Shown piece by piece: positions 29,432-38,658 of a DNA stretch of 64,000 nucleotides. Location: assembly GCA_030430455.1 (NCBI GenBank), contig JAUIJB010000006.1, positions 1 to 64,000 of the forward strand, written 5' to 3'. Position 1 is the first letter of the stretch; each line of letters starts with the position of its first letter. The position numbers were made by a program, and so were the translations under genes. The notes under the pieces are model-generated. The model had not been told where the DNA came from. It did not search any database and saw only the letters and a list, made by a program, of their open reading frames with translations. This stretch comes from Verrucomicrobiia bacterium (GTDB taxonomy: Bacteria; Verrucomicrobiota; Verrucomicrobiia; Verrucomicrobiales; Akkermansiaceae).

Positions 29432-31753
29432 ATGCAACCCATCCGATTCCGGCGCTCCGCCTTTCCGCGGACGCCCTCCCTTGCCGCGCTTGCCGCGGCC
29501 CACGGCCTGCTTGCCGGCTCCGCCATGGCGGCCGTGCAGATCGATCTCGACGCCACCGACCAGCCGCTCGGCCCGCTCAGCAGCTGGGCCAACGACGGTG
29601 CCATTGGTATGACCTTTGATTCCGCCGGCACCAAGGTTCCCGACGTGATCGAGGTCGACGGCGTCAATGCGGTCTTCCTGTCTAACGCCGAAGACTTTGA
29701 CGACGACTCGGACCCTGAAACCCCGCCGGTCGTCGACCCGGACAACACCACCTACTACGAGGGTCCCAGCGCTTTTGGCGGTACGGTCAATGGCGAGCGG
29801 ACGATCGAGGCCTGGGTCCACGACGACGAGCTGGCCCCGTTGCAGAACATCATCGCCTGGGGCACGCAGGGGTCGAAAGGCGGGGCTGCCTTCTACGGCT
29901 ATGGAACCGACCCGGTCGGGGGAGCCGCCATTCATTGGGAGGATGACAACAGCTACGGCCGCAGCACCTTGCCCACCGGACGCTGGGTTCACGTGGCGGT
30001 GGTCTACACCACCGCCGACCCGGACCTGTTCGGTCCGGGTGTGCGGGTCTACATCGACGGCTTCCTCACCCGTCTCGAGCCCGTGAACAATGCCCTGTCT
30101 CCGGTCAACGGCGTCGTCCCCGAGGGCGGAACCCCGGTGATGATCCCCTACAGCATCGGGCGTGTGCGGGATGGCGAGGGGGAGATCGTCGAGAACGCGG
30201 ATGACTCAGGCATCGAGCCGATCAAGATCGGCCGGATCCGGGTCCACGACGAGCCCCTCGACCAGGCGACGATCCGAGCGACCGTGATCGCCGATGGTGC
30301 CGCCACCTTCTGGCCGGACAACGACGGCGACGGGATGCCCAACTGGTACGAGGAGCTCCATCCCGGCCTCGACCCGGAAACCGCGGACGCAGGGGAGGAT
30401 GCCGACAGCGACTTCCTGACCAATATCGACGAGTACGACGGCAACACCAGTCCCAGCGACAATGACACCGACGACGACGGCGCCTTTGATGGGGCCGAGG
30501 TGAATGCCACGCTGAACGACGGCACGACTCCGACGGGCTTCGCAGCTACCGACCCGCTGCTGCCCGACAAGGACTACGACGGCCTGCTGGACGGGGCCGA
30601 GGTGATTGCCGGAACGAATCCGGATGATCCCGACTCCGACCTCGACGGCGCCACCGACGCGCAGGAGGTCTGGTTCGGAACCGACCCGCTGGTGAACGAC
30701 GGCAACCTGCCGGCCGACGACCGCGGCCCGGTGATCGACCTCGATGCCACGGGTCTCCCCGTGGGGCCGGTCACCTCCTGGGTCAACAGTGGCGCGATGG
30801 GTCAGGACTGGGTGCCCTTCAACATCGCGACGCCGCCGTCCGTGGAGACCCACGAGACGGGTGTCAAGGGACTCGTGCTCGATGGCGTCGACAGCGTCCT
30901 GGTCGGGCCGCCAGCCCCCATTCACATGGTCTTCGACGGTGCCCGGAGCGCCGAAGCCTGGGTCCTCAACCCCAATGTCAGCTCCGAGGAGTCGATCATC
31001 GCCTGGGGCTCCCGCGGCAGCCCGGACGGCAGCAACTGCTCGTTCAACCATGGCGACCGCGACGACTTCGGTGCCTTCACCGGCTGGGGCGATGCCTTCG
31101 ACATCGGCTACGGCGGGAAGGTCTCCAGTGACCAATGGACCCACGTCGCGATCACCTACAATGCCGACACCTTCCTGCTCTCCGTCTATCACAACGGCAT
31201 CCTCGCCAATTCCAAGACCACCGGTATCGAGGACGAGGGCGACCCTGCGCTTTCCCTGTTCACCGACTTGTTCGGCTCGACAGGTGAGGCCTATCCGATC
31301 CTGGTCGGCGGCCAGAACCAAGGCAGCGGGATCCCCGCTCGTGCGGCGAGCCTGATCATCGGCAAGCTCAAGGTCTATGACCGGGAACTCTCGGAGGAGG
31401 AGATCGAGGCGAGCTTCATTGCCGACGAAGCCTCCTTCCCGAGACCGGATCCGGAGGGCGGCTACAATCCCAGTCTGACGATCGGGTATGACGGTGAGGC
31501 GGACCCCAACTTCATTACTCTCGACTGGGACTATACCGAGTTTCCGCCAGGCGCCGATGTGATCCTTGAGGTCAGTCAGGACATGGCGCCGGGAAGTTGG
31601 ATCGATTCCGGGGAAGACTTCCTTCTCACCGACGATGATATCGCCTTGGTTCCGGTGGATCCGAACAATCCGGAGGACGAGGAGAACAACCCGATCTTCG
31701 ATCCGAGCTGGCGCTTCTATCGCTTCAACTACACCGTTCCGGCCGGTCCTTGA
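29432..31753 (+). CDS. Secreted twin-LamG protein with Asp-rich calcium-binding linker, copy 2
   Basis: A 773-residue tandem duplicate of the preceding gene with the same domain order. Signal peptide to about residue 34 (GSAMA-AVQ), LamG 1, Asp-rich linker (DNDGDGMPNWYEE, DNDTDDDGAFDGAEV), LamG 2 and the C-terminal beta domain ending NYTVPAGP. Similarity is highest in the signal peptide, linker and last ~40 residues. It is lower in the ligand-facing loops of LamG 2, as expected if the copies are drifting to different ligands. The start is ATG 29432, matching copy 1; an in-frame ATG at 29378 lies in the leader. The role beyond probable glycan binding is unknown. Confidence 0.8.
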   Translation: MQPIRFRRSAFPRTPSLAALAAAHGLLAGSAMAAVQIDLDATDQPLGPLSSWANDGAIGMTFDSAGTKVPDVIEVDGVNAVFLSNAEDFDDDSDPETPPVVDPDNTTYYEGPSAFGGTVNGERTIEAWVHDDELAPLQNIIAWGTQGSKGGAAFYGYGTDPVGGAAIHWEDDNSYGRSTLPTGRWVHVAVVYTTADPDLFGPGVRVYIDGFLTRLEPVNNALSPVNGVVPEGGTPVMIPYSIGRVRDGEGEIVENADDSGIEPIKIGRIRVHDEPLDQATIRATVIADGAATFWPDNDGDGMPNWYEELHPGLDPETADAGEDADSDFLTNIDEYDGNTSPSDNDTDDDGAFDGAEVNATLNDGTTPTGFAATDPLLPDKDYDGLLDGAEVIAGTNPDDPDSDLDGATDAQEVWFGTDPLVNDGNLPADDRGPVIDLDATGLPVGPVTSWVNSGAMGQDWVPFNIATPPSVETHETGVKGLVLDGVDSVLVGPPAPIHMVFDGARSAEAWVLNPNVSSEESIIAWGSRGSPDGSNCSFNHGDRDDFGAFTGWGDAFDIGYGGKVSSDQWTHVAITYNADTFLLSVYHNGILANSKTTGIEDEGDPALSLFTDLFGSTGEAYPILVGGQNQGSGIPARAASLIIGKLKVYDRELSEEEIEASFIADEASFPRPDPEGGYNPSLTIGYDGEADPNFITLDWDYTEFPPGADVILEVSQDMAPGSWIDSGEDFLLTDDDIALVPVDPNNPEDEENNPIFDPSWRFYRFNYTVPAGP

Positions 31754-32234
31754 GCGGTTTCCGCCCGGGATGACCGGGTGAATCCCACTGATTCCAGCTG
31801 CCGGGGGAGGTTTCCTTCCCCGGCAGTTCGTTTTTCGGGGATGGGTGTCCGGCCTCCCTCGGTCGGGACGCCAGGCGTGGGCTGGGCAGCTCTTGGTGTG
31901 CCCTGGGAGCCTGGGAGACACTCCAACTCAGCAACTTGTCGCTGATCCGGTCTCGCCCGGCGCGAGGGAGCTCAAGAAGAAGATGAATCGACGCGACGTC
32001 CGGGGAGGCCTCGCGTGGGAATCCGCCGTGACGGGCCCGACGTTCTTTCACGAACCCGCCCGAAGACGCAAAATCTGCTTGAGGAATGATTGGAATTCAT
32101 GGTTTTTAACGGGAGTCCATGTGGGAAAAGTCTGTCTACGGCAGGTGCCTGGGCGGGATTTTCCCGATGGATGACGAGTTCGAACCCAACAAACCCAAAC
32201 GAGAACCCCTGACTCTACCAACCCAAATCGAACC
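31754..32234 (+). repeat. Second copy of the duplicated intergenic region
   Basis: This 481-bp gap before the PEP-CTERM genes holds no gene. It repeats the order of blocks seen at 28999-29431, with a ~45-bp insertion (about 31875-31920). It supplies the leader of the next gene. Confidence 0.75.
31798..31826 (+). terminator. Probable rho-independent terminator after LamG copy 2
   Basis: The CTGCCGGGG / CCCCGGCAG stem, as after copy 1, is followed here by TTCGTTTTTC, a better T-tract. Confidence 0.65.
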
Positions 32235-33296
32235 ATGATTCGTTCCATGAAAAACCCCTACACCCCCCTCCTTGCTGGCGCTGCCTTGGCGGGCCTGCTG
32301 GCAACGCCGGCCCATGCGACACTCTTCGCCTACGAAGGCTTTGCAGGCGTGTCCGATGGCCCTCTCGCCGGTCAGGCCTCCACCGGCGGCCTTGGATTCG
32401 TCGGCAACAACTGGGTCATCACCAACGGCGCAGGTGGTGCCTCGACCACCGAGGCGGCTGGACTGAGCTACCCGGGAAGCTACCCGGGCATCAACACCTC
32501 CATCGGCGGCAACGGCCGGGTGACGGGTGTCACTGGTGACAATGCCTTCCTTGCCCTGAACTTCGACGTCTTCACCCAGCCCGCGATCGACGGCGCGAGC
32601 CAGATCCACATCAGCTGGCTGGCCCAGAACGTGGCCCAGTCCACGACCGACTACGGCCTGCTGGACGCCGGAACCCGGACCACCTTCAACCTGGCCGCGG
32701 AATACCCGCGCAACTCGGGCATCCGGATCAACAACACCGGCGGCACCAGCAACAACACCCTCGGAACCATCGGCAACTCCGGCAACTGGAATGGTAGTGG
32801 CGGTGGCGCTCCGACCCAGTCGCTGTTTGGTGACGGCGAGGTCGATCCCGAGGTGGTCGACACCTGGGGTGCCTTCAACTTCAACGACGTCAACAACATC
32901 TTCACCGGCAACGGCGGCACCCAGGCGGGCCCGGGCAGCGCCTTCTACAACCCGGCGGCTGCCAACTACGATGGCGTGGATCACCTCGTCCTCTCGATCA
33001 ACACCGCCACGAGCACCTACAACCTGCAGGTCAACCCGCAGCCGGATGGCTCGAACGATGGTGAACTCGTCTGGGTCCACACGGATGGTTCCGTGGTTCC
33101 CTTCGAATTCCGCGCCTTCGGTGTCGAGGCTGGCAACGACTCCAGCGAGCGGGCTCCCGGCGACATGGTCTTCGACGAGATCCGCATTGCCGACAGCTTC
33201 GCGGACGCCGCCGGCTTCAACCAGATCCCCGAGCCGTCGATCGCCCTGCTGGGCGGCCTCGGCCTGCTCGGCCTCGCGCGTCGCCGCCGCGCCTGA
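32235..33296 (+). CDS. PEP-CTERM sorting domain protein, copy 1
   Basis: A 353-residue exported protein. An N-terminal signal peptide ends near ATPAHA-TLF (residue ~31). The body is a Gly/Asn/Thr-rich beta-sandwich (FAYEGFAGVSDGPLAGQ; RTTFNLAAEYPRN) like LamG-type surface proteins. The C-terminus is a classic PEP-CTERM tripartite signal: PEPS, a hydrophobic leucine/glycine helix and a terminal RRRRA. Exosortase would process it at the PEP motif for surface or matrix delivery; no exosortase gene is in the window. The function of the body is unknown. It is one of a tandem pair. Confidence 0.85.
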   Translation: MIRSMKNPYTPLLAGAALAGLLATPAHATLFAYEGFAGVSDGPLAGQASTGGLGFVGNNWVITNGAGGASTTEAAGLSYPGSYPGINTSIGGNGRVTGVTGDNAFLALNFDVFTQPAIDGASQIHISWLAQNVAQSTTDYGLLDAGTRTTFNLAAEYPRNSGIRINNTGGTSNNTLGTIGNSGNWNGSGGGAPTQSLFGDGEVDPEVVDTWGAFNFNDVNNIFTGNGGTQAGPGSAFYNPAAANYDGVDHLVLSINTATSTYNLQVNPQPDGSNDGELVWVHTDGSVVPFEFRAFGVEAGNDSSERAPGDMVFDEIRIADSFADAAGFNQIPEPSIALLGGLGLLGLARRRRA

Positions 33297-33334
33297 TCGG
33301 CGTTGGCAGCAACCCGCGACGAATCCGATTCACA

Positions 33335-33366
33335 GCGGCACCCGGGAGACCGGGTGCCGCTTTTCC
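33335..33366 (+). terminator. Rho-independent terminator after PEP-CTERM copy 1
   Basis: The 11-bp stem GCGGCACCCGG / CCGGGTGCCGC is followed directly by TTTTCC. Confidence 0.8.
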
Positions 33367-33589
33367 TTGCCGCTGCCTTGGTGGCTCTTTCCCGATATGG
33401 GACCCCGCCTCGGTTCGAAGACTTGGAAAGATCTTGAGGAGTCGCGACGTTCCGTGGCATGGGTTGGAGATCCATTGATGGAACCGGGTTTCGATCCGGT
33501 GGGCAGCTGACACGAGATTGTTCGGCGGCTCTGCGAAGTCTCACGCATCAACCCAGCATCAACCCAAGGAACCACAACCCATCGAAACC

Positions 33590-34573
33590 ATGATCCACAA
33601 ATATCCGAATTCCCCGCTTCTTCTCGCCAGTGCCGCCTTGGTGGGGCTGATCGCAACGCCGGCCCACGCGGCACTCTTCGCCTACGAGGGCTTCAGCAAC
33701 GTCAGCGCCGACGGGCCGCTCGTGGGCAATCCCGCATCCGGAAGCGGATTCGTGGGCAACTCGTGGGTTGCGACGAATGGCGACGGTGCCGCCTCCACTG
33801 TCGAGGCTGCGGGTCTCAGCTACCCCGGAACCTATGCCGGAACGCACACGGCGGTCGGCGGCAATGGCCGCGCCACCGGCGACTCCGGCAGTGCCAACGT
33901 GGGCCTCGATTTCGATGTCTTCACCCAGCCCGCGATCGACGGGGCCGACGCCATCTACGTCAGCCTGCTGGCGCAACGGGTCGGTGACACGACGACTTCC
34001 GCCGGGCTTCTGGATGCCGGCACCCGCACCACCTTCAACCTGGCATCGGAGTATCCGCGCAACTTCGGACTCCGCTTCCTCAACGCCGGAACGGGCAGCA
34101 ACAGCTCGCTGGGCACCATCGGCAAGGGTTCCGACTGGAACAGCAACGGGGTCACCTTCGGCGACCCGAATCCCCTGGTCATCGACACCTGGGGCGCCGG
34201 TGGCTTCAACGACATCAACAACCTCTACACGGGCGCCGATTTCGCCGACGGGGTGGATCACCTGGTTCTTTCGATCGTCCCGGCAACGAGCACCTGGCGT
34301 CTCCAGGTCAACCCGCTGCCCGATGGCTCCAACGACGGTGAGATCAACTTCGTCCACACGGATGGAGGCGTCGTTCCGTTCGAATGGATGGCCTTCGGTG
34401 TCGGGGGCGGCAGCAACTCCTCGGATCGCCCGGTGGGTGACTTCGTGTTCGACGAGATCTACATCGCTGACTCCTTCGAGGAGGCGGCCGGCTTCTTCCA
34501 GGTCCCCGAGCCGTCGATCGCCCTGCTGGGCGGCCTCGGCCTGCTCGGCCTCGCGCGTCGCCGCCGCGCCTGA
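33590..34573 (+). CDS. PEP-CTERM sorting domain protein, copy 2
   Basis: A 327-residue paralogue of the preceding gene with the same signal peptide form (ATPAHA-ALF), the same beta-sandwich body and the same PEP-CTERM signal. It lacks about 25 residues present in copy 1 around the region QAGPGSAFYNPAAANYDG. The bodies have diverged clearly, yet the last 73 nt (34503-34575) are identical to 33226-33298. The start is ATG 33590, preceded by an A-rich leader resembling that of copy 1. Presumably a surface or matrix protein; its partner is unknown. Confidence 0.85.
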   Translation: MIHKYPNSPLLLASAALVGLIATPAHAALFAYEGFSNVSADGPLVGNPASGSGFVGNSWVATNGDGAASTVEAAGLSYPGTYAGTHTAVGGNGRATGDSGSANVGLDFDVFTQPAIDGADAIYVSLLAQRVGDTTTSAGLLDAGTRTTFNLASEYPRNFGLRFLNAGTGSNSSLGTIGKGSDWNSNGVTFGDPNPLVIDTWGAGGFNDINNLYTGADFADGVDHLVLSIVPATSTWRLQVNPLPDGSNDGEINFVHTDGGVVPFEWMAFGVGGGSNSSDRPVGDFVFDEIYIADSFEEAAGFFQVPEPSIALLGGLGLLGLARRRRA

Positions 34574-34613
34574 TCCGGCTGCGAAGGACGACCTTTTCCA
34601 AAGTAACCCTCAC

Positions 34614-34649
34614 GGCGGCACCCGGTTCTCCGGGTGCCGCCTTTTTTTT
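34614..34649 (+). terminator. Strong rho-independent terminator after PEP-CTERM copy 2
   Basis: The 12-bp stem GGCGGCACCCGG / CCGGGTGCCGCC with a TTCT loop is followed by eight T residues. The stem sequence is nearly that of the terminator after copy 1. Confidence 0.9.
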
Positions 34650-34716
34650 GGCGAAGTGTGCGGAATCCGATTTCCCGAACTCGGGACAAGGATGGATGGG
34701 ATGGGATCTTCATCGG

Positions 34717-34801
34717 ACCGCAGGCTTGAGCCTGCCCGGGTCGCCCTTTCGCTCCGCATCCCAAGCTCACAGCCGGCTGAAGTCGGCGGTCCGGGCGGGC
34801 C
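34717..34801. repeat. Dispersed intergenic repeat, family B, copy 2
   Basis: GGACCGCAGGCTTGAGCCTGC, CGCTCCGCATCC and AGCCGGCTGAAGTCGGCGGTCC-like blocks occur in the reverse order and orientation of those at 4545-4670. It lies just past the PEP-CTERM terminator and before the convergent GH2 stop. Confidence 0.65.
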
Positions 34802-34815
34802 CAATCTGGAGAGGA

Positions 34816-37194
34816 TTAATCGCCCGGCACCTCGATCACCCGCCGGGCCGGGGGCAGCCCCTCGCTGCTCACCGTCAGGGTGACCTCGCCCGCTTTCCCG
34901 CTGCTGCGAAGCACCGCGAGGGCGTGGCCTTCGAAGGTCTCACGCCGAGGGGAGGTGAAGCCCGGGCCCGCCTGTGACACGTCGTCGTTGCCGAGGGCGA
35001 CCAGCTTGGCCGGACCCTCGACCCGGCAGCTCAGCGGCAGCCGGGCGTGCGGGCAGGTCCGCCCCTCCGCGTCGACGACGCGGATCGTGACGTAGGCGAG
35101 CTCAAGGGGATCGGCCGATTCCATCTCCTCGCCGAGCTCGAGATGGAGGGCCGCCGGCTCGCCCGCGGTGGCCAGGACGAAGCGCCCGGCCGGCTGGCCA
35201 GCGGCGTCGAGTCCCTCGACGAGCAGCTCACCCGGGGCGTAGGGAATGGTCAAGGTGCTGCGAAAGTCCCCGCCGACTTCGGACTCCTCGAACACCTCGC
35301 CATTCAACGAGACCCGGACCCGCGGGTGGCGGCTCGCGATTTCCAGCCGCAGCGGCTCGCCCTCGTGGCCCGGCCAGGTCCAGCAGGCCCGGGCCGGCGG
35401 GATCGACCACGGGGTGAGGTTCCACGGCTCGCCGTCGGGCGAGGGAACCTCGACGGCGGCGTGCAGCGTGGTCCCCTGGTCCCAGACCAGCTCGCGGTAG
35501 AACGAGATCGGCTTGCGCCGGCCGCTGATCGTGAGGTCGCCGCAGGCCGCGCCGATCCACGGAAAGTGGCTGCCCTCCCAGTGCGGTCGGGCCTCCTCGG
35601 TCGAGGGAAACACCCGGCCGATGCCGGCCTCGCCGAGGTAGTCGATCGCGCTCCAGACGAAGTCGCCGATGACATGCGGGTGGGCCTCGACCAGCTGCCA
35701 GTTGTCGAAGGCCTCGCGCTGGTAGGACTCCGAGGCGTAGGTCACGCGGTTTGGCCGGCGCCGGTGGTCGGCCGCGTGGCGGGCGCCGAGCTCGTAGTTG
35801 TAACCGGCCAGGTCGAGGGCATCGAAGATCGGGTCGAGGCGGGTCCAGTCGCTGCCCTCGCCGAGGCCGTTGAGGCCGACGGTCACCGGGCGCGAGCGGT
35901 CGAGCGTGCGGACCAGCGCGGCCAACTCGTGGGCGCGCCGAATCCCCTCGGCGCTGCCGCGCTCGTAGACCTCGTTGCCGAGGCTCCAGGAGATGACGCT
36001 CGGGTGGTTGCGGTCGCGGCGGACCAAGGCACGCAGGTCGGCCTCCCAGTTTGCCGCGAAGTCCTCGCCGTAGTCGTGCTTCGTCTTCTTCGACTTCCAG
36101 CCGTCGAAGGCCTCGTCGATGACCAGCATCCCGAGGCGGTCGCAGGCCTCGAGGAAGGCGGTCGATGGCGGGTTGTGGGCGGTCCGCACGGCATTGTAGC
36201 CGGCCTCGAGGAGCAGGCGGACCTTGCGCTCCTCGGCGTCCGGCCAGGCCGCGGCGCCGAGCGGTCCGTGGTCGTGGTGGACGTTGCCGCCGCGCAGCAG
36301 GACGGGCTCGTCGTTGAGCAGCAGGCCGTCGGCGGCGGACCATTTCAGGGAGCGGATTCCGCAACGAACTTCCTGCTGGTCGCGCAGGGTGCCGTCGACC
36401 CACAGCCCGGCGCGCAGGGTGTGGAGGGCGGGTGCTTCCGGCGACCACAGTTGGGGTGTGGGGAGGCTCAGCTCGGTGGCGATGCGTTGTAGGCGGTCGG
36501 CCCTGAGTTCGGACGACTGCTCGGCGGTGGCCAGCTCCGACCCATCGGGGCCGAGGAGGGTGAAGCGGATGACCGCCGATTGCGCTTCACTCGCGCGGCA
36601 CTCGGCCGCGATGCTCAGGGTCGCCCCGTCTGCGCTGGCCGAGCGGGTCCAGACCTGCAGGCCGCCGGGTTCGAAGTGGACCGGATTGCGGAGCTCGAGC
36701 CACACCGGCCGGTAGAGGCCGGAGCCGGAATACCAGCGGCTATTCGGCTGCGGTTCGTTGTGGACGCGGACGAGGATCTCGTTGGTTTCGCCGTGGCGGA
36801 GCGCCTCATCGAGCACCACCCGGAAGGGGGTGTAGCCGTTGGCGTGGGTGGCGAGGCTCTCGCCGTTGCACCAGACTTCGGCGTTGCGGTAGGCGCCCTC
36901 GAAGTGGAGGGAGACCTGGCGCTTGCTCCACGCCTCCGGCGCGTCGAGCGAATGGCGGTACCAACCTTCGCCGGTGGGGAAGAACCCGCCGCCGCCACCG
37001 GAGGGGGCCTCCGGTTCCGGCGCCTCGCGGATGCTCCAGTCGTGCGGCAGGGTGACGGCCTGCCAGTCCGCCGCGGCGTCCTTCGGCCCGCGATGAAATT
37101 CCCAGCCCTCGATGAGCTGCTCCCGCTCGGCGGCGTGCAGGTTGGTGACAAGGAAAACGCTGAGGACGAACAGGGACCGGATCACGATCGGCAT
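34816..37194 (-). CDS. GH2 family glycosidase with C-terminal DUF4982-like region, secreted
   Basis: A 792-residue GH2 enzyme of the non-LacZ branch. It has a signal peptide (1-22), a sugar-binding jelly roll (GWYRHSLDAPEAW; GSGLYRPVWLEL), an Ig-like domain, a TIM barrel and a C-terminal extension (about 560-790) of DUF4982/Ig-like type. The acid/base is E408 in SLGNEVYE and the likely nucleophile is E489 in YASESYQ. It may be a beta-galactosidase, beta-glucuronidase or beta-galacturonidase; motifs alone do not decide. The start was set at ATG 37194 for its signal peptide; ATG 37221 is in frame. It lies 117 bp after GlcF on the same strand and could be co-transcribed with that operon. Confidence 0.87.
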   Translation of the reverse strand: MPIVIRSLFVLSVFLVTNLHAAEREQLIEGWEFHRGPKDAAADWQAVTLPHDWSIREAPEPEAPSGGGGGFFPTGEGWYRHSLDAPEAWSKRQVSLHFEGAYRNAEVWCNGESLATHANGYTPFRVVLDEALRHGETNEILVRVHNEPQPNSRWYSGSGLYRPVWLELRNPVHFEPGGLQVWTRSASADGATLSIAAECRASEAQSAVIRFTLLGPDGSELATAEQSSELRADRLQRIATELSLPTPQLWSPEAPALHTLRAGLWVDGTLRDQQEVRCGIRSLKWSAADGLLLNDEPVLLRGGNVHHDHGPLGAAAWPDAEERKVRLLLEAGYNAVRTAHNPPSTAFLEACDRLGMLVIDEAFDGWKSKKTKHDYGEDFAANWEADLRALVRRDRNHPSVISWSLGNEVYERGSAEGIRRAHELAALVRTLDRSRPVTVGLNGLGEGSDWTRLDPIFDALDLAGYNYELGARHAADHRRRPNRVTYASESYQREAFDNWQLVEAHPHVIGDFVWSAIDYLGEAGIGRVFPSTEEARPHWEGSHFPWIGAACGDLTISGRRKPISFYRELVWDQGTTLHAAVEVPSPDGEPWNLTPWSIPPARACWTWPGHEGEPLRLEIASRHPRVRVSLNGEVFEESEVGGDFRSTLTIPYAPGELLVEGLDAAGQPAGRFVLATAGEPAALHLELGEEMESADPLELAYVTIRVVDAEGRTCPHARLPLSCRVEGPAKLVALGNDDVSQAGPGFTSPRRETFEGHALAVLRSSGKAGEVTLTVSSEGLPPARRVIEVPGD

Positions 37195-37311
37195 GCTCGC
37201 CGGAAGGGAATGCCGACTCAAGGCGAGAGACGCCCGGACCGCGCGACCCCAGTCGCGCCCGGACGGCTTCGGGCTTCGGACTCACGGGCGCGACCGGGGT
37301 CACACGGTCCG

Positions 37312-38658
37312 TCACTCCGGAGCCCGCTCCCGTTCCCGCCGATACGCCTCGGCGAGCAGAACGACCGGGTGAACCACGCGGGGCTGGCGGCCGGCCTCGC
37401 GCAGGCCGTTGCCGATCTGCAGGTGACAGCCGGGATTGGCGGTGGCGATCACCTCGGCCCCACTGTCGAGCAGATGACCGACCTTGCGTTGCTGCAGGCG
37501 GGTCGCCGTCTCGGGCTGGGTCAGGTTGTAGATCCCGGCACTGCCGCAGCAGGTGGTCGCATCGGCGCTCTCGACCAACTCGACACCGGGCAGGGCGCCA
37601 AGCAGCTCGCGCGGTTGCCGGCTGACTCCCTGGCCGTGGCACAGGTGACAGGACTCGTGATAGGTGACCCGCCGCACCGCGGCCGCGGGGTCGAGCGGCG
37701 CCCGGAAACCGATCTCGACCAGCCACTCGTGGATGTCGCGCAGGCGTCGCGACCAGGCGGCCGCCCGCTCGCGATACTGCGGCTCCTCGGCAAGCAGCCG
37801 GTCGTAGTGGCGCAGGTGCGAGCCGCATCCGCCGGCATTGCTGATGATGGCATCGTAGCTCTCCGGGTCGATGGCATCGAGTTGGCGCCGGGCCAGCCGC
37901 TTGGCGGCCTCGATCTCGCCATTGTGGGCGTGCAGCGAGCCGCAGCAGTCCTGGGTCCGCGGTGTGACCACCTCGCAGCCGTTCTCGGCCAGCACCTCGG
38001 CGGTGGCTTGGTTGACGTCCGAAAACACCAGGTCCTGCACGCATCCGGTGAGCAGCAGGACGCGGTGGCGTCGCCCGCCCCGCGCCGGGGTGATCTCCTC
38101 GATCCGCTCGTCCGAAAAGCGCGCCTGGATCTCCGGCGTCAGCGGCTCGGCCTCGCGCAGCGGCCGGGGTAGCAGGCGGACCAGGCCGAGGCGGCGGCTG
38201 GCCGACTGCATCCCGCTCGCCTGCCACAAACGCAGCATCCGCCCGGCGGCACGCAGCAGGCGCGGGCGGAGGAACAGCCCGTGGATCGTCACCGCCCGCA
38301 CGGCGCGCCGCCACGGCGTGTCGAGCAGCCCGCGGTCCTCGACCTCGGCGCGGGCCGACTCGAGCAGGTGGGCGTAGTCGACCCCGGCCGGACAGGCGCT
38401 GGTGCAGGCGAGGCAACCGAGGCAGTAGCTCATCTCCCCGGCGAACTCGCGGCTGGCCTCGAGCTCACCGTCGGCGATGCCGCGCATCAGCGCGATGCGC
38501 CCGCGCGGCGAGTTCCGCTCGCGACCGGTCTCGTTGTAGGTCGGGCAGTCCGGCAGGCACATCCCGCAGTGCATGCATTGCTGCAGCACCGAGTAGTCGA
38601 GCCCGGCGAGGCGACCGCCGGGCTGCGTGGGCTTCGACGATGGCGTGGCCGCACTCAC
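37312..38658 (-). CDS. glcF: Glycolate oxidase iron-sulfur subunit GlcF
   Basis: A 448-residue Fe-S and CCG-domain protein. Two 4Fe-4S motifs are visible: CMHCGMCLPDC (C28, C31, C34, C38) and CLGCLACTSAC (C79, C82, C85, C89). Two CCG cysteine-rich domains follow (for example TQDCCGSLHAHNGE and ATTCCGSAGIYN). It takes electrons from GlcD during glycolate oxidation to glyoxylate at the inner membrane face. The start is GTG 38658, which overlaps the GlcD stop by 4 bp; in-frame sequence further upstream is antisense-like over GlcD. No separate GlcE is present, so this is the two-gene GlcD-GlcF form. Confidence 0.9.
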   Translation of the reverse strand: MSAATPSSKPTQPGGRLAGLDYSVLQQCMHCGMCLPDCPTYNETGRERNSPRGRIALMRGIADGELEASREFAGEMSYCLGCLACTSACPAGVDYAHLLESARAEVEDRGLLDTPWRRAVRAVTIHGLFLRPRLLRAAGRMLRLWQASGMQSASRRLGLVRLLPRPLREAEPLTPEIQARFSDERIEEITPARGGRRHRVLLLTGCVQDLVFSDVNQATAEVLAENGCEVVTPRTQDCCGSLHAHNGEIEAAKRLARRQLDAIDPESYDAIISNAGGCGSHLRHYDRLLAEEPQYRERAAAWSRRLRDIHEWLVEIGFRAPLDPAAAVRRVTYHESCHLCHGQGVSRQPRELLGALPGVELVESADATTCCGSAGIYNLTQPETATRLQQRKVGHLLDSGAEVIATANPGCHLQIGNGLREAGRQPRVVHPVVLLAEAYRRERERAPE

